Origin: Sinohyriopsis cumingii
Lineage: Eukaryota > Mollusca > Bivalvia > Unionida > Unionidae
NCBI GenBank assembly: GCA_028554795.2
Contig: CM068824.1
Location: 163,860,130 to 163,924,129, forward strand
Reading direction: 5' to 3'
Length of the DNA: 64,000 bases
Below are positions 32,181 through 43,360 of the stretch, piece by piece. The notes beneath the pieces are model-generated. The model was not told the origin of the DNA. It saw only the letters and a list, made by a program, of their open reading frames with translations, and made no database searches. A program made the position numbers and the translations under genes. The first letter of the stretch is position 1, and every line of letters starts with the position of its first letter.

Positions 32181-32370
32181 ATAATACCCTATACTAGGCA
32201 TTACTGTTGATTTTTAACAATGTCATACCCCACACGAAGTATTACTATTCTTTTTAAGAACGTCATACCCTACACGAGGTATTAATGTTGCTTTGTAACA
32301 ATGTCATACCCAACACAAGGCATTACTGTTGCTTTAAAGCAACGTCATACCCTACAAAAAGAATTAGTAT
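32181..32370. repeat. 41-bp minisatellite, right part
   Basis: Four to five further units of the exon 6-like array (AACAATGTCATACCCCACAC, GAAGTATTACTATT) resume directly after the LINE. Confidence 0.9.
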
Positions 32371-34319
32371 TGTTGAAAGACAAAGAAGGCCTGTATTTAC
32401 TAACCAAGAGTCTTCATAAAAACACAATTGCAATGTTTGGCAGAAAAATGAGAACGGTTAGATAATTAATCGTGACAGCATGTTCTACCCTTAAAAATAT
32501 AAAAAGGACAACATTAAGTTACTCACATTTTCCAGAGAATGAAAGTGTTGTATTATAACTTTCAAAGTGTAAATATATCCTCGAAGTCCAGTGTCCACTT
32601 TTTATACTCACAAATATTATGCATTAAATAGTGCCAAACTCAAAGTCTTTTTGTAACTCCAGTTCATATTATTTAGAATTCTAGTTGAAGAACTTACGTC
32701 ATGGTTCCATAATCTATTCCACTTGTCCCAGACCCCATATGCTTAGATAGTAACCGACATTTTAAAAGCTGATTACTGTCTAGCTTTAATTGGTGAAATT
32801 TGCCCATATTCAGTTTTGATATATAAAAAAATATCAACAATTTGCAATCATTATGAAACAAATGATTGGTTTTCTTTTTAATTCTAACAGTTCAGTTTGG
32901 GAAGACATTAGAAATTGTGATCATTAAATATTATACAGTCGAATCCTCATAAGCCTTCATTTTTATCAGCTTTGTATAATTTAACAGTAATATTTAAATT
33001 TTGGTTCTTCGTAATGACCACCAACATATATATCTGGATTTATTCCATGATTTTCTATTATAGTAGTACTTCGTTTTAATATGTAATTACAATCAGAGGA
33101 ACAAAGTGTAGTATCTCGTATTTTTGTTTCTAAGTGTCAGTTACTTAATAGAAGTTTGTTGGATTTTAGAACAGTGGAGTAATTTATTGTAATGGTGAAA
33201 TATTTTTTATGTGTCATGTGCGACATTTAGTCCTGGAGGTGGGGAGAAATGTTGCTGAATTATGAAGTTAATGTCTTATTGTAGGTTGAATTCGGTTTGT
33301 AGGATTAACTCAACGTTGTTGCGGTACTCATTGGTCATGTACTGTCATGAAAAATAGGTTTTCATACAGGCCTGAGAATTGTTTCCATGACTTTGTATTG
33401 TTTTCTGAGATTACAAAATAAATTCGGATATGGGGAGTCAGAAAAGTATAATACGTGCAACATGAGTTTATACTGGCCCGTTTATTTTCTTTCTTTTCTA
33501 TCGACCAACACAATTCTAGTTTTGAATTAATTGTACACGTCTTCACTTTTAATATTTTCCAATGTAATGACTGCTATAAGAAAAAATCTCAGTACTGATA
33601 ACAATTCCATTCAGCGACATAACTGGGCTGTACGAAGATTTTTAATGGATTCTGGTACAAAAATGGCTGCCAGTTTGGGTAACTTCCGACAGCAGGGTTG
33701 TCCCAGCCAGTGGAGAGACCAGCAACACATAGCGTACGCGTTCAAGCTCTAACAAACTCATATAGTTTTTCTCGCAGACTACTGGGGTGTAGTTCTACCA
33801 TGACTAGCTTATTATTTTGCAAATAGATTGTGTAACTGATTTTTATTCAGGTATATTTTGCTTATTACTCAAATGTTAGCCAATGGATATGATTATCACT
33901 GAAAAACGCTGGTACTGGATTATTTTCAATCAAGTAGAGTCAATTCAATTCTTTTGACTGATCTATGCATTCGACAGAAAGTTCAATCTCTTTTCTGTTA
34001 GTGCTTAGCTGTGAATATTCTTAAACAGTCTATGCTGAAAGAACGATTTCATCATGAAATCACCCATCTGTCCAGTGACTAATGAAATCCTTTATGAACT
34101 GATGCGTGCTGACCGTTCACCAGTAAATTGAGGCTTATGCGTTTGTTCTCCATTTCGACCAGTAATGCCAGAAAAATAATAAGCAGTGGTGGAAAACATA
34201 TTGTTGGTCTAGGCTAAATCAACAAATGGCATGCAGCATGCTTTACAGAAAAGAATGTTTCTTTGAAATACAAATGGAATCAAATCTTTGGCTATTTTTT
34301 ACTGGTTTACTTCTGTTCT

Positions 34320-34353
<34 letters not shown>

Positions 34354-34468
34354 ATTCTACTATTCCAATCTCATTTCTGGATTTCAAGCATTTCCTACCA
34401 TGCCTTTCAATGTACGCTTTTTTTCTTCTTTTATATGAAACACGTTTACCCCTTTTTACTCGTTTTAG
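32371..34468 (+). other. PhyH intron 6, 3' part
   Basis: Non-coding. A (CA)n run lies at 34,322-34,350. The splice branch and pyrimidine region ends TCGTTTTAG at 34,468. Confidence 0.6.
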
Positions 34469-34667
34469 TATTCCGAATACGTCGGACCATGTGCGCTGGA
34501 GCATCGATCTAAGATGGCAGTCTCCAGAAAGACCTTGGGGGTTCTACGGCTTGAAGCCAGGGACACTAATGAGATCGGCAAAGGACCCGGTGACCAAAGT
34601 TGACTGGGCCGCATATGATCAGGTTGACAGATATCACGCACAGAAGAAGTATGAACTTCAAAGAAAG
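34469..34667 (+). CDS. PhyH-family dioxygenase, exon 7
   Basis: Phase-2 entry, then IPNTSDHVRWSIDLRWQSP, GFYGLKPGTLMRS and YELQRK, with the donor GTCTGA at 34,668. The Arg of VRWS lies at the distance after the second iron His (exon 6) expected of the residue that binds 2-oxoglutarate in this family. The 199 nt end in phase 0. Reading on through the donor gives an in-frame stop within two codons, so an unspliced product would be cut short there. Confidence 0.92.
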
Positions 34668-36208
34668 GTCTGAATTGCAAATCAACTATTCCGCCTTTTG
34701 ATGAGTGTGGTCCTGAGTGCTTTCAACCAACACTTTACACATTCAGATGGCACATGTATCCAATCAATTTTTTGTTTCCCTGTTTCATAGTATGTGCTCT
34801 GAACAAATACTTTTGATATAGAGAGCTAGTCGAGAAATTCAGTTGTACACTGACGACATCTAGTGACAGACACGAATGAATGTTGAGTTCCTTTTCATAT
34901 TATATGCTGATACTTCTACTTAAGAGAGAAAAACAAGACTGCTTTCAGAAGAATGGCGAAAGGAACTGTGAACGTTATGGTCATTAAATGACAACCTTTA
35001 ACATCTTAGGTGGCGCTCACCAGATAATATGTACTTTTGAGAGAGTGACGTATGTAAGGTGAAGTAGTTCGCACTTAAAACATGCACAGTGGAGAGAATG
35101 TTTGCATACCTCTATGCTACATTAATGTAATGTGGATGATATTTCTTTTGGATATTGTACTTTTGGAAATTTTACATGATTTAAGCACACTGCTAACTAA
35201 AATGACTGCTCCCTTGTGTTAAAAAATCAGTCTGAATTAGTCTAAAGTACACTATACATAGCAGCTATTAAAATAGGGAAAATGAATTTTGCCAGACTAG
35301 ACAACACCAGCTTCTGAAAATGCAATGAATGAATTACCAAATATATAAAATGTAAAAAAAGTTATCGGCTCTTTTTTACACAATTTACCTCTGAAGTTCA
35401 GGAAGTGAAAATGACCAAGTAGAGCTAGCACTTTTTTGAAAGATGCACATTTGAAGTAAGGCCAAGCTGTATACTCTATAACCCATATTACACCCATCAG
35501 TCATACACCAAAATAAAGGGAATTAAAGGTTCTTTGCATTATACCTAAGATATACAAGGTCTTTTTTAAATAGCCAGTATAACCAGTGAGGAAAGCCAGG
35601 GATATTCTTTTTCTTTAAAATCCTAATATGCAAAATGCGAAACTGTAGAGCGCCACCTTATATTAACTACTAACGATGACTCGCATATTTGTGTTTGACT
35701 GAGACTTTGGTGTTTGCGCCTGACCGAGACTTATGTGTTTGCGTTTGATCGCGTGTTTGCATTTGGCCGATTTTCCTATGTGTGGGAAATTGTTACATTA
35801 TTTATATATTACTGTTTACTTCCAGCTTCATGGAAACGAACAATAATATCCAAATAATAAAAGACAGAGGACATTCAGTCTAATGTTTATGTAAGATATC
35901 TGTTAATATCATTTCATTAAGTTTTGTGTTTATTTTCTTAATTATAGAGACAACTGACTCATAAAGAGCAAAATGTCTTTTCCATGGTCTTCCACTTGTG
36001 TCATCGTAACAAATATAAAAATGAGAGGTTATGTGAAATACATTATTGACAATTTAAATAAGGGTTTACAAAATATGGCATATATTCGTTATCTTAAAGA
36101 CGTGTATTTCTAAATGGCAAACCGTTATGATGCTTCCCCTCTCCCGGCGAACGAGTCTAAGTCATTGTACCCTAACAGAGTATTAATGCACAACAATTTT
36201 ATAACCTT
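34668..36208 (+). other. PhyH intron 7, 5' part
   Basis: Non-coding and AT-rich, with a short GTTTGCGTTTGA-type repeat near 35,690-35,770. No element was recognised. Confidence 0.6.
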
Positions 36209-36241
<33 letters not shown>

Positions 36242-36524
36242 CTCGGATGCCGGAGGTCGTGGGTTCGATTCCCGGCCGAATCATCCCAAAGACATACACA
36301 ATGGTACTAACAGCTGCCTCGCTTGACGCAGAGCATTAAGGGGGGTTAGTGTTACGACTGGTCGGCCTGGTGTCAGGATAATGTGACTGGGTGGAACATC
36401 ATGCTACATGTCTGCGGTATGATGCCCCAGTGCTAGACATCACTATAAACTGCCACACTGCAGACATCATAGCGATATGAATGAAAAATTGTTAAAACTA
36501 CGTTACAAATCCAAAACACACATA

Positions 36525-36564
<40 letters not shown>
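36209..36564 (+). mobile_element. SINE family B, 5'-truncated, framed by (ATT)n tracts
   Basis: A body almost identical in layout to 27,049-27,368 (GGTCGTGGGTTCGATTCCCG, ATGGTACTAACAGCTGCC, GATGCCCCAGTGCTAGAC) starts abruptly at 36,241 within an ATT microsatellite (36,209-36,240). A second ATT tract follows at 36,524-36,564. The A box is missing. Confidence 0.88.
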
Positions 36565-36578
36565 TTACAATGACCCAG

Positions 36579-36725
36579 GGTAAAGACGAGGAATTGGACG
36601 AGTTCGACACATCACTGACCGGACCTCATATGGACAAGTGGGAAATTGTCAGGCACAGTCCTCATACCGACCAGTTCTTGAGAGACCAAAACCCCAAACA
36701 GACATGGGATAATACAGACCCATAA
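36579..36725 (+). CDS. PhyH-family dioxygenase, last exon
   Basis: The acceptor TGACCCAG lies right after the (ATT)n tract. It encodes GKDEELDEFDTSLTGPHMDK, WEIVRHSPHT and then TAA at 36,723-36,725. The Glu-Phe-Asp-Thr...Gly-Pro...Lys-Trp pattern is typical of the C-terminal end of PhyH-family proteins. With this exon the eight recognised exons total 984 nt in one continuous frame. Confidence 0.9.
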   Translation, partial: GKDEELDEFDTSLTGPHMDKWEIVRHSPHTDQFLRDQNPKQTWDNTDP

Positions 36726-36865
36726 AGCGGCTAACAAAAGAAATATACACTTATAAAGTGCTTAAGACACTACTATCAGTAAAAATGTACTTTTTAACCC
36801 CTTTTAAATATATGTCATGTCTAGCTTGTATATATTACAGACATATAAAATGCAATACTGTATAC

Positions 36866-36875
36866 AATAAATAAA
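36866..36875 (+). terminator. Poly(A) signals of the PhyH gene
   Basis: Two overlapping AATAAA hexamers about 140 bp after the stop codon. Confidence 0.65.
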
Positions 36876-37239
36876 AAGGGAATATACAGCCAAACTATAT
36901 ATTGATTTTAACCTAATCTTCACACAGAAATAGTTCATTCCAACAAAGGGAAGTTTGGAGTTAATAGTTCTTCATTTACCTTTAGAACTGTACGAAATTA
37001 TTGATTTAATGAATGTTTTAGATTCCAAATTTGCAAACAGAAGAGTGCATGTCCTGATAGTTCATTGAATTTATCAAATACTACTTATAATCGCAATAAT
37101 CATTGTCATCATCATCGACCAAAGTATCGGAGATGGTGAAGTAAAAGTAATATATAACCACATCCCAATTATTTAGTTGTTAATTTTCTTCACAGTGTAT
37201 TTTCATTATTTGCAATTCATAAATGTGAATAAATGTCAC

Positions 37240-37770
37240 TCTTCTGTCTTATTACCAATGGCACTTTTTGTCTTATTACCAATGGCACTTTTTTGTCTTA
37301 TTACCAATGGCACTTTTTTGTCTTATTACCAATGGCACTTTTTTGTCTTATTACCAATGGCACTTTTCTTTCTTATTACCAATGGCACTTTTTGTCTTAT
37401 TACCAATGGCACTTTTCTTTCTTATTACCAATGACACTTTTTTGTCTTATTACCAATGGCACTTTTCTGTCTTATTACCAATGGCACTTTTCTGTCTTAT
37501 TACCAATGACACTTTTCTGTCTTATTACCAATGACACTTTTTTGTCTTATTACCAATGGCACTTTTCTGTCTTATTACCAATGGCACTTTTCTGTCTTAT
37601 TACCAATGACACTTTTCTGTCTTATTACCAATGGCACTTTTCTGTCTTATTACCAATGGCACTTTTCTGTCTTATTACCAATGACATTTTTTTGTCTTAT
37701 TACCAATGGCACTTTTCTGTCTTATTACCAATGCCACTTTTCTGTCTTATTACCAATGCCACTTTATTGT
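37240..37770. repeat. 25-bp minisatellite, open in every forward frame
   Basis: About 21 units of TCTTATTACCAATGGCACTTTTCTG with few variants. Because 25 is not a multiple of three and the unit has no stop on the + strand, all three frames stay open and encode the same repeated peptide shifted. This explains a spurious 188-codon frame (37,233-37,799). Confidence 0.95.
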
Positions 37771-40223
37771 TTCATTACATTTTCATACTGATACACTGAA
37801 AAGAAATTTTCAGTTTTGATCAGTTTTTACAGCAAATGTAAATTTAGCATTGTTATCATGTATTGTGGTAAAGGAGAGTAATGACGGAGACAGGATGAAA
37901 TTCAGACACGAAAATGTATCCTATGTGCTTAGTGAATTATTACAGCGACATATGGTTAACTTGAAACTATACCAGAGCTGTGGACACCTGGAAACAATAA
38001 CTGCTACGAGAAACTTTGCACATTTCAATCCTAAAACGCAAATGAGACAAAATTTACAAAATAAAGTTTAATTCTAACATGTGTCACGTGCAAATATTAG
38101 TACACTGCTGACGGAATGGAAACTTACAAAGAACGTTGTATTCCTAGTGTGCTAGACAGTCTGCCTGTTTTCGTAGTGTGCTGGAAAGTCACATTTGGAA
38201 GTCTTCTTGTTTTCTTATGTGCTATACAGTCTGCCTGTTTTCGTAGTGTGCTAGAAAGTTACATTTGGAAGTCTTCTTGTTTTTTTATGTGTTATACAGT
38301 CGATTCTAGAAGTCTGCCTGTTTTCCTGTGCACTATACAGTCACTCCAGGATGTCTGCCTATTGTACTAGTGTGTTAGACAGTCAAATCTCAACTCTACA
38401 ATTCGACGCAAGTCTGTCCAGAAGCCTATAGTTTTTTATACCTAGTGTTTGCTTATACTGTCTTTGCTGGTTGCCAGTTCCTTATTGGTCATGATTATTT
38501 TACATTTTATTTAGTTTAGGGCTTCTTTTATTCTCAGGAGACTGAAATGTTCTTGTGTAATATAACGCATTGACATTTTCATTGAGAAAAAGTTGCATTT
38601 TTTTACACTGGCTAACAACTAAGAAGTGGCAGCTTGTCGATTTTCTGAACATTATTTCATTCTGCAACTAATGTGATCATCCTGCTCACATCAGCTACGT
38701 CAAGTTTGTTTTAATCTTCAAACTTTTGTCGATTTTATTACTAATCCATTCCTAACATTATTGTGCTCTGAATATTTAATTTGCATTGTTTGTTAGTTTC
38801 TTTTAAAAATTTTTAAATTGCATTATATGCTATTGATAATGTAAATTGTATGTTGGATTTGATCTTGTCCAAAATCAAGTTAATTTTCTACTTGACCTGA
38901 ATCATTGATTTTTTTAAAAAAAAGAAAATATTCTGTAAACAACTAATACATAGTTTTGCCTGAGTCAAGAGCATTGTGTTTAACACATTTGATATGTTAA
39001 TTATAACTAAGATTTTATTTTGTAAACACTAGGATCCTTCTAGAACGCTATTTTCCATTAGGTAATAGTTTTGTTATTGAAAATGCTGATTGTGACCTGA
39101 GGTAAGGTAAAGGACTATATAATCTTGCTTTCTAGAAATTATTAATTCGTGTTTTAGGTCCTGAGCACAATCGATTGTATTATTGATGTGTCCAGTGGTT
39201 TATCTGAGTTGGAATTTTATTTATTCAAATTATTTATACACTCGAAAAACAACGTGTTCATCAAAAATAACATTCTTAGAAATATAGACTAGAATTTTTA
39301 GTGAAATTTCAAATAAGGATATATTCTTAGAATAATGCGCCAGGAAGATGTACATTAAAGAATTTGGAGCCCCCATATAGTTTAAGCCGATACACTAAAC
39401 ACAGATAACAACTCGAGACTCAAAACACACAAAATGTTATAAAAATGAAAAGAGCCCATTTATGACACATATTCAACACAATGTCCCCAATAAACTTTAC
39501 ACAGTATTTGAAATAGTGGGTCCAACACCCTTTCCCACATGAACTCATTATTCGAATATCCACAATCTATTTGTGAGAGGGTCGGTCCATCTGCTCTGCA
39601 TACTCATCTGTATCCCAGATCTCGTCTTTCTTCTCTTCCACTTCCACCCTTCGCCCCACTTCTATTTCCTTGCTCGCACTTGTGCTGGCAGCCTAAAAGC
39701 TTCCTATACGAATAAAACAATGGACATAACCTCTTGCACCCCTGCTTTACCTTCAGGTGATCGACCATTTTCAATCATATATTTTCCGTCAGATTAATGG
39801 ATGACCAACCTTACAAGGTCCTATGTACAACCACAACTCTTTTCCATAATTTGTACAGCTTTGCAAAGATAACTACGGTTTCTGTAAATATGGTAGAACA
39901 CGGCGTCTAAATGATGGGATATTTATATAAGTATTCTACAACAAAGTTAAAGAGGTAAGTATTCATACCGCATGCGTCATCCAAATTATGAAGATATACC
40001 TAATTTGATCATGATCTTGATTAGCACGACTATAAATCTGCGCTTATGTCATTCAAATAAATAAGAATTCACATCTTAATCAATGCAAATATAATTACAG
40101 GTAGTAATCTGCTTAACTCAACTATAAAATTCGGCCAGGATACCATCTTACCTTTTGAAGCTCGTCAGTTCCAAAGTTCAAGTTCTTTAGCAAGTCATTA
40201 CAATCCCCATGGATTACTCACAC
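37771..40223. other. Intergenic region downstream of PhyH
   Basis: Two to three imperfect ~85-bp repeats (AGTGTGCTAGACAGTCTGCC and related) at 38,140-38,400. Otherwise AT-rich with no recognised gene. The frames at 37,850-38,071 and 39,573-39,797 show no family features. Confidence 0.6.
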
Positions 40224-40855
40224 AGTAGTAATATAGGACACTTGAGCCTGCGGGACACTTTGGTCTCAAATGAGAATTGACATGGGAGAGACACTTGCAC
40301 CTCAAACGAGAAATTAACATAACTCTTTGAGGTGTTTATGGGGTCAAAAGGTGACAGTGTTACAAGTGGCTGTCCTCGGTTGGTCCGTGACTTAGTAACA
40401 GTGTTTGAGTTGACCTCAATATGCGCAACTCTGTGTTAGTATGGGAAATTCTATATTAAATGTGTCCATGCCAGGGAATCTATGGCCTTAAAATGTTGAT
40501 GGGTCAAATGGATTTATAGGGCAGAAGGGTTTATGGGGTAGAAACGTTTATGGGGTGGATTGGTTTGTGGGACGGAAGGGTTTATTGGGTCAAAGGAAAA
40601 GGCTAGTTGTAACAGATTAAGTTTTGAGTCGAAAACAAACAAAACCTCCCTCACACAATCCACACTGCATGTGTGTAGTCAGCTCAAGTCAACCATTAGA
40701 AGAACGTAGGGCGGGCTTTAAATCAAACTACACCTATTTTTTTCTTAGCACAATCTGAAGACTAGTGTCCTTTCTCCTGTTAATGACAACTGGTATCTCG
40801 ACCTCTCTCTTTTATCCTGTGTTTCTCAGGCATTTAGGATAATGTGTTTTGGGTT
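40224..40855 (+). mobile_element. Left end of a second, truncated Polinton related to Polinton-1
   Basis: AGTAGTAATATAGGACAC at 40,224 resembles the Polinton-1 tip AGTAGTGAATGGGGATAC. ACAAGTGGCTGTCCTC and GAGTTGACCTCAATA near 40,362-40,425 align with GCAAGTGGCTGACCTG and GGGTTGACCTGAATA in its left terminal repeat. Near 40,745-40,848 the minus strand aligns with the second knuckle region of the zinc-knuckle gene, now without a usable frame. Most of the element is gone. Confidence 0.68.
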
Positions 40856-40960
40856 TGGATGGTATAGGTGGTGTTTTGCATAGTATTTTAGGAGATTTCA
40901 TCTCCTTCTTTTAAACTTTACACTAACACAAGGCGTTTTGGATAGTGTGTATGGGGGTAT
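40856..40960. repeat. ~150-bp repeat array, left part
   Basis: Partial unit with GGATGGTATAGGTGGTGTTT, ACACAAGGCGTTTTGGATAG and GTGTGTATGG. It is the same family as 43,361-43,985, separated by the CACTG transposon. Confidence 0.75.
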
Positions 40961-41220
40961 CACTGGTCAACAGTGAAATCATTACTGACTTGAAAAGGCC
41001 CTAATCTGTAGTATTTTGGTGTGCCGAACACGAATATAACCGTGAAAAATTTGTATTGGCTCTCGTTTTGAAGATATTCATATACCTCATTTTCTATGTT
41101 TCACTGTGTAAATTTCTCCAGTAGGACTGCAGCAACATCCGGAATAATGATGTAACATTGCATAATACCATCATGCTCACATCATCCACAGTTGATTGCA
41201 TCATTTTCTGATGCAATGCA

Positions 41221-41340
41221 ATACTAATGCCATGCGGCTGCTGAAGTAAGTTGACGTCAGCAGTGTACTATACATGTGTAGGCCTATTATACTAATGCCA
41301 GGCGGCTGCTGAAGCTGACGTAAGCAGTGTACTATATAAA
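41221..41340 (+). promoter_or_regulatory. Putative transposase promoter: direct repeat and TATA box
   Basis: A ~50-bp unit (ATACTAATGCCATGCGGCTG...GTACTATA) at 41,221-41,272 is repeated at 41,289-41,336. The second copy ends in TATATAAA (41,333-41,340), about 115 bp before the ATG. Confidence 0.5.
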
Positions 41341-41454
41341 GCCCAATCAGATAGGTTCAGCATTTAAAATATTTTAGACGTTGTGCGAGACAGTTCAAGC
41401 TACTGTTACATAAAACTTATTATTTTATCCATTTACGTACAATAAAGAACAGTA

Positions 41455-43143
41455 ATGCCTCGAAAGTGTGTTAATACCGCGGACAATTTTTGCTATATTT
41501 GTGGGGAAGTGACATTTGCCAACCAGAAGAAAAGTATCAATTCTCAAGTGAAGAAGGCATATCATCTTTACTTCGGATGCAAGGTTGGTGACCAAGACAA
41601 GCCTTGGGCTCCGCATATATGCTGTGCTACATGTACAACACAGCTTTCACAGTGGTTGAATTGCAAAAGGTCATCAATGCCGTTTGCAGTCCCAATGGTG
41701 TGGAGAGAGCCAAGCAACCACCTAAATGACTGTTACTTCTGCTTGGTTCCTCCTCTTTCCGGCGGAATAACGAAGCGAAAGAAGTCGAGAATAGTCTACC
41801 CAAACATTCCGTCTGCATTGAGACCAGTTCCACATGGTGAGGGACTTCCTATTCCAGAACCTCCAGCAGAATATTCTCTTGATTCATCTGACGAAGACAA
41901 AGGTGAGTCGACCTGTTCTTCTCCTGGTCCATCAGCATGCAGTGATCCAGATTTTCACTGTGGTGCATCATCAACCCCACACAGAATAACACAGGAAGAA
42001 CTAAATGACCTGATTCGTGATTTGGACTTATCAAAGAACAAGGCAGAATTGCTAGGATCAAGACTCCAACAATGGAATCTTCTAGAAGAAGATGTCACAA
42101 TTACTGCATATCGAAAGCGCCACCAGCAATTGGAGCCTTTCTTCAGAAAGGAAAGTAATCTGATATTCTGTTCCGATATTGAGGGCCTCATGAATGCTTT
42201 AAAAATCACTCATGACCCACAAGAATGGAGACTATTTGTGGACTCTTCGAAACTGAGTCTCAAGGCTGTGCTTTTGCACAATGGAAACATTCTTCCATCT
42301 ATTCCAGTAGCGTATGCTGTCCACATGAAAGAGACATACGATAACTTAAGGCAGCTACTGAATTCCATTGAGTATAACAAGTACAGCTGGCACCTCTGTG
42401 GTGATTTGAAGGTAGTTGCCCTTTTAATGGGACTGCAGCAAGGATATACAAAATACATGTGTTTCTTATGCGAGTGGGATAGCCGAGCAAGGGAAATGCA
42501 CTACATGAGGAAAGAATGGACTCACAGGCAGAATGTAGCCATTGGAGAGAAGAATATCCAACACCCAGCTCTGGTTGAGGCTCAGAAAATCTTGCTACCA
42601 CCCCTTCACATCAAACTAGGTTTGATGAAGAACTTCGTGAAAGCCATTGACCGGACTTTGCCAGCATTCCGATACCTGCATGAAAAATTCCCTCGACTCA
42701 GCGAAGCAAAGATTAAAGAGGGAGTTTTTGTGGGTCCTCAGATTCGAGAGCTTTTCAAAGATGACCGGTTCAACAACTTGCTGGAAGGTGACGCGAAACA
42801 AGCATGGGATGCTTTTCGCCTAGTTTCTACAAACTTCCTCGGAAATGTTAGGGCAGAAAACTATAAGGAACTAGTAGAAGACATGTTGATGAAGTATAAG
42901 AAACTTGGCTGCAATATGTCTCTAAAGATTCACTTCCTTCATTCCCATTTGGATTTCTTTCCTAGCAACTGTGGTATTGTTAGTGATGAACACGGCGAAC
43001 GTTTTCATCAAGATATCGCAACAATGGAACAAAGATACCAGGGAAAATGGTCCATTACAATGCTGGCTGACTACTGCTGGACACTCCTCAGAGATGCTCC
43101 CGAACAGCTGTACAAGAGACAGGCGAAGAAATCTAAGATGTAG
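41455..43143 (+). CDS. Intact 562-residue transposase-like protein
   Basis: A single uninterrupted exon. The N-terminal zinc-binding region has Cys13, Cys16, Cys42, His54, Cys57 and Cys60, plus a Cys93-x2-Cys96 pair. A Pro/Ser/acidic linker spans about 120-165. The core has Asp263 (LFVDSSKLSLKA), Asp317 (HLCGDLKVVALL), a Cys336-x2-Cys339 pair and His349 in an insertion, PPLHIKLGLMKN (about 382-393), and Glu512/Glu515 in DEHGERFHQDI. This fits an RNase H-fold DDE transposase with a C-x2-C...H insertion. The catalytic triad is my inference. The C terminus is Lys-rich. I recall similar uncharacterised multi-copy proteins in other invertebrates but no name. No stop or frameshift is visible, unlike every other element here. 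Confidence 0.75.
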   Translation: MPRKCVNTADNFCYICGEVTFANQKKSINSQVKKAYHLYFGCKVGDQDKPWAPHICCATCTTQLSQWLNCKRSSMPFAVPMVWREPSNHLNDCYFCLVPPLSGGITKRKKSRIVYPNIPSALRPVPHGEGLPIPEPPAEYSLDSSDEDKGESTCSSPGPSACSDPDFHCGASSTPHRITQEELNDLIRDLDLSKNKAELLGSRLQQWNLLEEDVTITAYRKRHQQLEPFFRKESNLIFCSDIEGLMNALKITHDPQEWRLFVDSSKLSLKAVLLHNGNILPSIPVAYAVHMKETYDNLRQLLNSIEYNKYSWHLCGDLKVVALLMGLQQGYTKYMCFLCEWDSRAREMHYMRKEWTHRQNVAIGEKNIQHPALVEAQKILLPPLHIKLGLMKNFVKAIDRTLPAFRYLHEKFPRLSEAKIKEGVFVGPQIRELFKDDRFNNLLEGDAKQAWDAFRLVSTNFLGNVRAENYKELVEDMLMKYKKLGCNMSLKIHFLHSHLDFFPSNCGIVSDEHGERFHQDIATMEQRYQGKWSITMLADYCWTLLRDAPEQLYKRQAKKSKM

Positions 43144-43360
43144 TCAATGACTTGATTTTTTATAGGTAGGCTATTACAGTTGACCTTTTACTATTGGAAT
43201 GCATTTCGTTATGTAAACATTAATTTCTTGCAGATTACAAAAAAACTAGAGCCAATTTTGCAATTTGACTGTCATATTCGTGTTCAGCACATAAAAATTG
43301 ATAAGAATTGACTAATTTTATTTCAGTAACATGACTTTTGTAAAAATTTGTTGTCCAGTG

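Larger units (their letters stand above)
40961..43360 (+). mobile_element. Complete 2,400-bp DNA transposon with CACTGG termini
   Basis: The ends are inverted: CACTGGTCAACA at 40,961 and TGTTGTCCAGTG ending at 43,360. Inner inverted blocks include GAACACGAATAT and TTGGCTCT near 41,026-41,072 and 43,248-43,286. TAT flanks both ends (40,958-40,960 and 43,361-43,363). Removing the element plus one TAT gives a join that matches intact units of the surrounding 150-bp array. One intact ORF lies between. CACTG ends with a 3-bp duplication are features of the CMC (EnSpm/CACTA) group, but the ORF is not one I can place in it. Confidence 0.88.

Noticed and set aside
37233-37799. 188-codon protein-coding gene
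   Set aside because: It is a 25-bp tandem repeat open in all frames, with no start context, splice signals or domain.
42299-42801. Minus-strand frames under the transposase ORF
   Set aside because: Shadows of the intact 562-codon frame on the other strand.
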